This document shows, piece after piece, positions 58,802 through 64,000 of a DNA stretch of 64,000 nt; position 1 is the stretch's first letter, and each line of letters begins with the position of its first letter. The stretch lies in contig NZ_JAQCNH010000019.1 in assembly GCF_028275115.1 (NCBI RefSeq), forward strand, positions 1-64,000, given 5' to 3'. The notes below the pieces were generated by a model, which did not search any database, had not been told where the DNA came from, and saw only the letters and a program-made list of their open reading frames with translations. The position numbers were made by a program, and so were the translations under genes. Source of the stretch: Halorientalis sp. Its GTDB lineage: Archaea > Halobacteriota > Halobacteria > Halobacteriales > Haloarculaceae.

Positions 58802-59533
58802 ATGGCAGACGACGGCGCGTGGGTCAGTCTCTTCTCGGGCGGCAAAGACTCTTCGTGGGCACTGTATCAGGCGCTCGAACAGGGTCTGTCGGTCGAGCGG
58901 CTCGTCACCGTCCATCCCGAGGGTGATTCGTACATGTACCACGTCCCGGCGACAGACCTCGCGGCACTGGCCGCCGAGAGCGTCGGCACGCCCCTCGTCG
59001 ACGTGGAACCCGACGATTTCAATGCGGCCGAAGCGACTGACGCGGGTGAACAGGGTGACACGGAACTGGAACCGCTGGAGGCCGCGCTCCGGGAACTCGA
59101 CGCCGACCTTCCCGGTGGAATCGCCGGTCTGACCGCCGGCGCGGTCGAGAGCGAGTACCAGACCAGCCGTATCGAGGCGATGGCCGACCGGCTCGACGCC
59201 GACCTCTTCGCCCCGCTCTGGCAGGAAGACCCCAGTGAGCTCGCCGATGCGATGCTGGCTGCGGGCTTCGAGATCCGGATCATTCAGGTCGCGGCCTACG
59301 GACTGGACGAGTCCTGGCTCGGCCGGACGCTCGACGACGAGGCCCTTTCGGCCCTCGAAACGCTCAACGACGAGTACGGTGTCCACGTCCTCGGCGAAGG
59401 CGGGGAGTTCGAGACGCTGGTCACCGACGGCCCGCACATGGACCGTTCGATTCGACTCGACTACGACACGGTGTGGGAGGGGTCGCGGGGGTATATCGAC
59501 GTCGAAGACGCCTGGTTGGACCGAGCCGAGTAA
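58802..59533 (+). CDS. dph6: diphthine--ammonia ligase
   Basis: 243 aa ATP-dependent amidase of the PP-loop fold. WVSLFSGGKDSSWALYQALE holds the SGGKDS pyrophosphatase loop, GLTAGAVESEYQTSRIEAMA and FAPLWQEDPSELADAMLAAG follow, and VHVLGEGGEFETLVTDGP is the family's C-terminal signature. It completes diphthamide on elongation factor 2 by amidating diphthine. ATG 58802 (MADDGAWVSLFSGG) is the start. Its last 73 bases are overlapped by the convergent HxlR frame, which was probably not so in the ancestor. Confidence 0.92.
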   Translation: MADDGAWVSLFSGGKDSSWALYQALEQGLSVERLVTVHPEGDSYMYHVPATDLAALAAESVGTPLVDVEPDDFNAAEATDAGEQGDTELEPLEAALRELDADLPGGIAGLTAGAVESEYQTSRIEAMADRLDADLFAPLWQEDPSELADAMLAAGFEIRIIQVAAYGLDESWLGRTLDDEALSALETLNDEYGVHVLGEGGEFETLVTDGPHMDRSIRLDYDTVWEGSRGYIDVEDAWLDRAE

Positions 59534-60015
59534 TTCGGTTCGTACTCCTGTGCCCACTCCAGTAGCGGCGCCAGTCGTTCGCCCGACTCTGCCCCGTTTT
59601 CGTAGGAGTGGGACACTCCGAACCACCTGTGACGGGACGTCGCCTGCGGAGTCTGGAATCCCTGTGCCCACGTCGGGGATAAACTCCGACACAGAAACAG
59701 GAAGCCCTGTCCCCACAAGCGAGGGGCGGGGAGCCCCGAACGCGGCAGGGCAGGGGAGTTCAGTTCGTACTCGACGCGAGGCGGGATCTCGCCGTACCGC
59801 TCGCGCCGGAGCAACCTGATGGCCTCCAGTTCGTCCAGTCGCGTCGACAGCGTCGACGTGCTGACGTCGGGCAGGTGCGCCTCGGTCTCCACGAACCGGA
59901 CCTGCCAGCGGGCCTCGACGGGCCACACCGGACCCATCACGTACTTCCGGCCGAGCAGATCCATCACCCCCGATAGCAGGCAGTGACACCCGTTGTTCTT
60001 CGGAGCACAGGCCAT
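59461..60015 (-). pseudogene. HxlR-family winged-helix regulator split by an insert
   Basis: The start MACAPKNNGCHCLLSGVMDL and LLGRKYVMGPVWPVEARWQV are the HxlR N terminus. DVSTSTLSTRLDELEAIRLL then RRERYGEIPPRVEYEL are its recognition helix and wing. The text then changes to foreign sequence (NSPALPRSGLPAPRLWGQGF to SHSYENGA) for about 55 codons before HxlR resumes as ESGERLAPLLEWAQEYE. The insert carries no stop, so a long chimeric protein remains possible. The frame now runs 73 bases into dph6, the normal stop being lost. Cys residues near the N terminus could sense thiols or metal. Confidence 0.65.
59592..59757. mobile_element. ~165-base MITE-like insert inside the HxlR gene
   Basis: Bounded by the two halves of the HxlR homology. 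On the minus strand it starts AACTCCCCTGCCCTGCCGCG and contains TTCGGGGCTCCCCGCCCCTC and TTGTGGGGACAGGGCTTCCT. Several short inverted repeats are visible (GGGGCTCCCC; GTGGGGACAGGG against CCCTGTCCCCAC). The text resembles non-coding ends of haloarchaeal IS200/IS605 elements as I remember them. No direct repeat of the target is evident, as expected for that family. Confidence 0.45.
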
Positions 60016-60136
60016 CTCTGTGGTGAGTTCGTCTCCTCGCAGTCGGTCCTATACTTTGATCCTCACAGCTCGACAACTTCGATTTCAACGGTATAGCTGG
60101 AGACAATCGACGAGTTCAGGTTCGGACTCGATACGG

Positions 60137-60298
60137 ATGTACGGTTTGTTCTGTCCCTACACCGACGCGTTCGCCGATCGGGAGGCCTACGAGGCCTGGG
60201 CCGCCGAGACCGACGCGGCAACGACGGCCATCCGGCTGGAGCACGGTGTCGCACTGGCCGGCGAACTGGGCCAGCGGACGGTCCGACCCGGCGAGTAA
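60137..60298 (+). CDS. 53-aa protein, possibly the end of an alkylmercury-lyase-like protein
   Basis: 53 aa: MYGLFCPYTDAFADREAYEA then WAAETDAATTAIRLEHGVAL and AGELGQRTVRPGE. The FCPY...F-x-(D/S)-x-E-A-x3-W pattern recalls the C-terminal segment of MerB-like organomercurial lyases (CPH/Y then F then W spacing). The rest of such a protein is not present upstream in any frame. It may be a free small protein with a TATA-like GGTATAG at 60093-60099, or the relic of a larger gene. The likeness is from memory and weak. Confidence 0.4.
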   Translation: MYGLFCPYTDAFADREAYEAWAAETDAATTAIRLEHGVALAGELGQRTVRPGE

Positions 60299-60310
60299 CG
60301 AGTCGGGGCG

Positions 60311-61276
60311 TCAGTCGCCGTTCGTGATCTGGGTATGTGCGCCGATCAGCGCGCTCGCGAGGTCCAGGTTCTCGACGTGAGTCTCCTTATCGATGATGGA
60401 GTCTCGGATCTCGCAGTCCTCGATGGTGGCGTCGGAGAAGACGACGGCGGACTCGACGGTCGAGTCGACGACACTGGCACCCGGGAGCACGTGGACGTTG
60501 TCGCCGATGTCCGAGTTCTCTACGGTCGCGCTCTCCGCGACGAGCTGTCCGTCGTCGAGTTCCCAGGCGACGGCTTCGAGGTAGCTCTCGGGGGTGCCGA
60601 TGTCGTACCAGGCGTCGTCGAAGGCGAAGGCGTAGGTGTCCTCGTGGGACTGGAGCCACTGGATGAACCAGCCCGGTTCGTCCGGGTTGTTGTCGCCGTC
60701 GAGATACTCTCCGAAACGGATGCTCTCGGCAGGGAACGCGTAACAGGCGATCGACACCAGTGTGCTGTTGGGGTTGTCGGGTTTCTCCTGGAAATCGACG
60801 ACCCGTTCACCCTCGAGTTCGACCAGGCCGTAGGACTTTGCCTTCTCGAAAGTGCCCACGTCGTAGGCGGCCAGCGTCGGCGCGCCTTTCGCCTCGAAGT
60901 AATCGAGGAAGTTCGAGGTATCGAAGCCAATCAGGTTGTCGCCGGCGACGACGAGCAGGTCGTCGTCGACGTTCTCGCGCTCGACCAGCTGGGCCAGCGC
61001 ACCCACGACACCGAACTTCTCGTCTTCCTCGGTCGTGTCCTCGATGGAGAGGCAGGGCTTCTCGTATCCCTGCGCTTCGATGTGAGCCTCGAACTCCCGT
61101 GCGAACCGCTCGTTCGTACTCACGTAAACGTCCTCGATGCGGTCGTCAGTCTCTAGCTCTGTGAGGATACGGTCGATGACGGTCGTCTCCCCCACCGGAA
61201 GGAGCATCTTCGGTCTGTGTTTCGTGACCGGCCATAGACGCGTCGCGTAGCCACCAGCGAGAACCACTGCTTCCAT
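60311..61276 (-). CDS. sugar-1-phosphate nucleotidyltransferase
   Basis: 321 aa. The N-terminal nucleotidyltransferase has VVLAGGYATRLWPVTKHRPK (GG-x-G/A-T-R-L...K signature) then MLLPVGETTVIDRILTELE, LLVVAGDNLIGFD, VVDFQEKPDNPNSTLVSIAC and FDDAWYDIGTPESYLEA. The C terminus is a short left-handed helix (ATVENSDIGDNVHVLPGASV, SAVVFSDATIEDCEIRDSII). It makes NDP-sugars, probably glucose- or mannose-type, for glycan synthesis. The start is ATG 61276 (MEAVVLAGG). No sugar-pathway gene adjoins it. Confidence 0.9.
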   Translation of the reverse strand: MEAVVLAGGYATRLWPVTKHRPKMLLPVGETTVIDRILTELETDDRIEDVYVSTNERFAREFEAHIEAQGYEKPCLSIEDTTEEDEKFGVVGALAQLVERENVDDDLLVVAGDNLIGFDTSNFLDYFEAKGAPTLAAYDVGTFEKAKSYGLVELEGERVVDFQEKPDNPNSTLVSIACYAFPAESIRFGEYLDGDNNPDEPGWFIQWLQSHEDTYAFAFDDAWYDIGTPESYLEAVAWELDDGQLVAESATVENSDIGDNVHVLPGASVVDSTVESAVVFSDATIEDCEIRDSIIDKETHVENLDLASALIGAHTQITNGD

Positions 61277-61396
61277 ATCCGGAGCGTCAGCCCACTGGAG
61301 TAAGTTCTTTTTGGACCGTACACGTCCGGAGGCGCGTCCTGTCCAGTCGATTGCGTCGTCCAGAAGAGGTATGTCAATCCAAATCGAACGTCGGCC

Positions 61397-61693
61397 ATGC
61401 GTGAGGCGAAGACGGACAAGACGACCCGCCAGCGCGTGACCGAGCGACTCCGGACAGAGGCGATGCCCGCTGCGGCCATCGCTCGAGAGTTCGACATCAA
61501 GGCGAGCGCGGCGATTAGCCACGTCGAACACATCGCCCAGTCACTCGAACACACAGCAGAGCAACTGCTCGTCGCACCACCGACCTGTCGTGACTGCGGG
61601 TTCGACGACTTCGACGACCTCCTGAACCGGCCCGGCCGCTGTCCGGAGTGCAAAAGCGAGAGCGTCGAGGAGCCCGCGTTCCGGATCGAGTAG
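61397..61693 (+). CDS. HTH plus zinc-ribbon predicted transcriptional regulator (COG3357 type)
   Basis: 98 aa. Residues ~1-55 form a winged-helix-like HTH (TRQRVTERLRTEAMPAAAIA, REFDIKASAAISHVEHIAQS). Residues ~62-92 form a zinc ribbon with PPTCRDCGFDDFDDLLNRPG and RCPECKSESVEEPAF (two CxxC pairs). This fusion is a known archaeal regulator type whose targets are not established. ATG 61397. It is divergent from the nucleotidyltransferase gene across 120 bases. Confidence 0.88.
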   Translation: MREAKTDKTTRQRVTERLRTEAMPAAAIAREFDIKASAAISHVEHIAQSLEHTAEQLLVAPPTCRDCGFDDFDDLLNRPGRCPECKSESVEEPAFRIE

Positions 61694-61770
61694 GAACTCC
61701 CACTCCCGACGGAACTGTGCGGCGACAGCGCCGAGCGTCGAGACCTGGCACGGCGGTCGAAAGTAGCAAA

Positions 61771-61776
61771 CTATAG
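61771..61776 (+). promoter_or_regulatory. TATA box
   Basis: CTATAG, 26-31 bases before GTG 61802, supports the GTG start of the 165-aa membrane protein. Confidence 0.45.
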
Positions 61777-61801
61777 GTTCTTCAACTGGGATGACGGGAA
61801 C

Positions 61802-62299
61802 GTGCGCGGAACAGTGGGTGCCGTCCTGCGGACGGCACTAGTCGGGCTGGGGGTCGCGGTCCTGCTGGCCGGCATCGTGACGCTTGCGTTTCCGCAACTG
61901 TTGACCGGACTCCCCGACGGTGGTCAGCATGACCCTCAGGTTCCGAGCCAGCGCGGCGGCACACCCGGCTGGGACACGGGCTCGCTGGTGATGTCTGTCG
62001 TGTGTGTCGTCGGCGGGCTGACGGTCGCCGCTGCGGGGCTCGCGGTCCCCGGGCGGTCGTCTCGATTGCTCCTTCGCGAACAGTCGTTTACGCGGACCCA
62101 GCGGACTTCGGTTCTGTTAGGAGCGTCTCTCTCAATCGGCCTGCCGTCACTGCTCGCAGCCGGGTTCGACTTCGGCAACTCGCTGCTCGCCCTGCTCGGG
62201 TCGGTCCTGTTCTCGTTCGTCGGTGCCCTAATGGTCCTGGTCGGGACCGCCCGCGGCCTCCAGATGAGCCAGCGCCGACCGCCGGATCAGAACTCGTAG
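61802..62299 (+). CDS. four-helix membrane protein of unknown function
   Basis: 165 aa with helices TALVGLGVAVLLAGIVTLAF, SLVMSVVCVVGGLTVAAAGL, TSVLLGASLSIGLPSLLAAG and LLALLGSVLFSFVGALMVLV, and an exposed polar loop after the first (GLPDGGQHDPQVPSQRGGTP). The GTG start is set by the TATA box. No family is recognised. Its end overlaps the convergent Rieske gene by 13 bases. Confidence 0.65.
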   Translation: MRGTVGAVLRTALVGLGVAVLLAGIVTLAFPQLLTGLPDGGQHDPQVPSQRGGTPGWDTGSLVMSVVCVVGGLTVAAAGLAVPGRSSRLLLREQSFTRTQRTSVLLGASLSIGLPSLLAAGFDFGNSLLALLGSVLFSFVGALMVLVGTARGLQMSQRRPPDQNS

Positions 62300-62736
62300 T
62301 TGGAGTTCGAGGAGAGGTCGACGTCGTCCTGCTCGCCCGGGCCGACACCGACGAGGGCGTAGTCCTCGTCGGTCAGGTAGACGCCGCCGTCGGTCGCCTC
62401 GACCTCGACGGCTTGGAGGTACGCTCCTTCACAGGGGCCGTGCGTACACATGCCGGTGTCCTTCTCGAAGTACGCGCCGTGGTTGGCACAGATTACCTCG
62501 CCGTCACGCATCGGCGCTCCCGACCCCTTGTCGAGTTTGATGTGCGTGAAATGCTGGCAGTAGTTGAGCCAGCAGGCCAGTTCGCCGGGGCTGTCCGTGT
62601 TAGCGTCCTCGTCGTCGATGACGCGGACGATGATCGCCTCCTTCTCCTCGTCGGTGTCGTGGTCCCGGACCCGGAACAGGAACGTAGAGTCCGTCGGTAC
62701 GTCGTCGACGGTCGCAATCCGACTGTCCTCGTCCAT
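62287..62736 (-). CDS. Rieske-type [2Fe-2S] protein
   Basis: 149 aa soluble protein. The cluster motif is seen as NYCQHFTHIKLDKGSGAPMR then DGEVICANHGAYFEKDTGMC: C-x-H and C-x2-H, the Rieske ligands. A CTHGPCEGAYLQAVEV strand follows. There is no signal peptide or membrane anchor, so it is a free ferredoxin-like electron carrier rather than a cytochrome bc subunit. An acidic N-terminal domain and tail are typical of halophiles. Its partner is not evident nearby. Start ATG 62736. Confidence 0.88.
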   Translation of the reverse strand: MDEDSRIATVDDVPTDSTFLFRVRDHDTDEEKEAIIVRVIDDEDANTDSPGELACWLNYCQHFTHIKLDKGSGAPMRDGEVICANHGAYFEKDTGMCTHGPCEGAYLQAVEVEATDGGVYLTDEDYALVGVGPGEQDDVDLSSNSNYEF

Positions 62737-62834
62737 GTCAGAGTATCGGTCTTCGTGGGCTTCAACGCCTCGGTTCGAAATCGAAACGAGTCCGACCCGC
62801 TAGCTTAACGAAGCAGGCCCCCCGACCTCGGGGT

Positions 62835-63887
62835 ATGGCCGAGCTGCTCGTCTACGGATCCTACGGGTACACTGGGGAACTGATCGTCGAGGAAGCCACG
62901 GCGCGCGGCCTCGACCCGATACTGGCTGGGCGCAACGAGCACACCCTCTCCGAGCAGGCCGCCGAGCTGAACTGCGAGATGGCCGCGTTCGAAGTCGACG
63001 ACTACGCTGCTGTTACGCACGCCCTCGACGGAGTCGATGCGGTCCTCAACTGTGCCGGTCCGTTCGTTGAGACGTACGAGCCAATGGTCGAGGCCGCAAT
63101 CGAGTCCGGCACTCATTACCTCGACATCACCGGCGAGATCGACGTGTTTCGGGCCGTCGCGGACTACGACGACCGGGCCGTAGAGGCCGACGTAATGTGT
63201 ATGTCCGGCGTGGGCTTCGACGTGGTCCCCACGGACTGTCTGGCCGCACATCTCCACGAGCGCCGCCCCGAGGCGACTCATCTCGCGCTGGCGTTCAAAG
63301 GGCTGGCAGACATCTCACCGGGGACGATGAAGACGATGCTGAATTACGCGGGCGACGGTGGCTACGTCCGCCGAGACGGACTGGTCGAATCGGTGCCGGC
63401 CGCCTACCGAACTCGCAGGATCGACTTCGGGTCGGGCGAGCGCTCGGCGGTCACTATCCCCTGGGGCGACGTGGTCACCGGCTATCACACGACCGGCATC
63501 CACAACATCGAGGTGTACATTGCTGTGCCGGAGCCGGCCATCTGGGCGATGCGCGGCACGCGCCCCGTCGCACCGCTGCTCGACATCGAACCGGTCAAAA
63601 CGACACTGGAGAGTGTCATCGACACCGCGGTGACCGGTCCCGGTGCGCGCACCCGTGAGCGTGGCCGGGGGGCCGTCTGGGGTGAGGTGTCCGACGAGGA
63701 CGGCGGTCGCGCTGTCTCTCGCCTGGAAACACCCGAAACCTACGAACTGACTGTCGAGTCCGCACTGGAGATTGCCGAACGCGTCCTCGACGGGGACGCG
63801 CCGGTCGGTTACCAGACTCCTGCGGGTGCCTACGGCCCGGACCTCGTTCTCGACCTGCCGGGCGTCGAACGCGAGGACGTGAGATAA
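62835..63887 (+). CDS. saccharopine-dehydrogenase-like oxidoreductase (trans-acting enoyl reductase type)
   Basis: 350 aa. The N-terminal Rossmann motif is LLVYGSYGYTGELIVEEATA then RGLDPILAGRNEHTLSEQAA. VDAVLNCAGPFVETYEPMVE and GTHYLDITGEIDVFRAVADY and VGFDVVPTDCLAAHLHERRP are the family blocks shared by saccharopine reductases and mycobacterial trans-acting enoyl reductases. It is a cytoplasmic NAD(P)H enzyme; lysine is made here by the DAP route, so saccharopine is unlikely as substrate, and an enoyl or lipid substrate is plausible. Start ATG 62835. Confidence 0.85.
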   Translation: MAELLVYGSYGYTGELIVEEATARGLDPILAGRNEHTLSEQAAELNCEMAAFEVDDYAAVTHALDGVDAVLNCAGPFVETYEPMVEAAIESGTHYLDITGEIDVFRAVADYDDRAVEADVMCMSGVGFDVVPTDCLAAHLHERRPEATHLALAFKGLADISPGTMKTMLNYAGDGGYVRRDGLVESVPAAYRTRRIDFGSGERSAVTIPWGDVVTGYHTTGIHNIEVYIAVPEPAIWAMRGTRPVAPLLDIEPVKTTLESVIDTAVTGPGARTRERGRGAVWGEVSDEDGGRAVSRLETPETYELTVESALEIAERVLDGDAPVGYQTPAGAYGPDLVLDLPGVEREDVR

Positions 63888-63888
63888 A

Positions 63889-64000
63889 ATGGCCGCCGAA
63901 CTCACACGCCGGGCACGGATCGGATTCGCGCTCGCGCTCGGCGGGTTCGCTGCCATTCTGGCCGGGGCGCTGTTTTTCCTACCGTTTGGCGTCGACTGGC
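63889..64000 (+). CDS. N terminus of a membrane protein cut by the window edge
   Basis: The frame begins one base after the previous stop codon: MAAELTRRARIGFALALGGF then AAILAGALFFLPFGVDW and runs off the window. It has one N-terminal helix with a basic lead-in. The tight spacing suggests co-transcription with the reductase gene. The family cannot be told. Confidence 0.5.
   Translation, partial: MAAELTRRARIGFALALGGFAAILAGALFFLPFGVDW

Noticed and set aside
62835-63887. Saccharopine dehydrogenase for lysine metabolism
   Set aside because: A full DAP operon is present, and the YGSYGYTGE motif fits the broader enoyl-reductase-like branch.
1-64000. CRISPR arrays, rRNA and tRNA genes
   Set aside because: I saw no regularly spaced direct repeats, rRNA-like blocks or tRNA cloverleaf signatures in the window.

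Overview
This window is haloarchaeal chromosome (class Halobacteria). It is GC-rich, and its proteins are very rich in Asp and Glu and poor in Lys. Many genes start within a few bases of the expected transcription start, 22-30 bases after a TATA-like box, as in leaderless haloarchaeal mRNAs. Marker genes are archaeal: TFS, archaeal NAC, glycerol-1-phosphate dehydrogenase, the FttA/aCPSF1 termination nuclease, archaeal-type ProRS, a FolC-FolP fusion, a PurN-PurH fusion without IMP cyclohydrolase, and bacterio-opsin-activator (Bat) type regulators. I cannot name the genus. All functions are read from motifs by eye.

Layout. 1-9.3 kb: housekeeping and transport (AP-superfamily phosphodiesterase, UspA, PiT phosphate permease, TFS, a NAC/TrmI block, PUA and NYN RNA proteins) plus two decayed transport genes at 4.3-5.2 kb. 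9.6-15.4 kb: a tightly overlapped lysine operon, dapA-dapB-dapD-lysA-dapF-dapE, the succinylase branch of the diaminopimelate route. 15.7-21.7 kb: small membrane proteins, a TrkA-type K+ regulator, a Bat-type regulator, then purB facing away from purNH. 21.9-22.8 kb: a graveyard of IS200/IS605-family tnpB remnants replacing most of an acyl-CoA dehydrogenase gene. 23.3-29 kb: an unusual gene neighbourhood with an acyl-CoA dehydrogenase, two SCP2-like proteins, a 2Fe-2S ferredoxin, an 86-aa acidic protein and an R2-like ligand-binding oxidase, with a divergent Bat-type regulator beside it. 29-39 kb: folCP, a glycosyltransferase, an S9 peptidase, an ABC exporter, glycerol-1-phosphate dehydrogenase and an NAD-dependent epimerase. 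39.4-46 kb: a 54-aa protein with a hairpin/T-tract terminator, glutamate synthase and proS. 46-51.7 kb: a winged-helix-like gene, fttA preceded by a small coupled ORF, an APH-type kinase and endonuclease III. 51.7-53.3 kb: a frameshifted small gene, another tnpB remnant with its right-end hairpin, and small proteins. 53.4-64 kb: a glycoside hydrolase 2-like protein without the usual acid/base Glu, a coiled-coil protein, SppA, a DUF373 protein, diphthine-ammonia ligase, an HxlR gene split by an insert, a sugar nucleotidyltransferase, a Rieske protein and a saccharopine-reductase-like enzyme.

The best candidate for an undescribed system is the R2lox/ferredoxin/SCP2/acyl-CoA dehydrogenase neighbourhood (23.3-29 kb). 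It joins an oxygen-activating di-metal protein, a likely electron donor, lipid-carrier folds and an acyl-chain dehydrogenase in an organism whose membrane lipids are isoprenoid ethers. Next in interest are the small ORF overlapping the start of fttA and the insertion and decay events around IS200/IS605 remnants.
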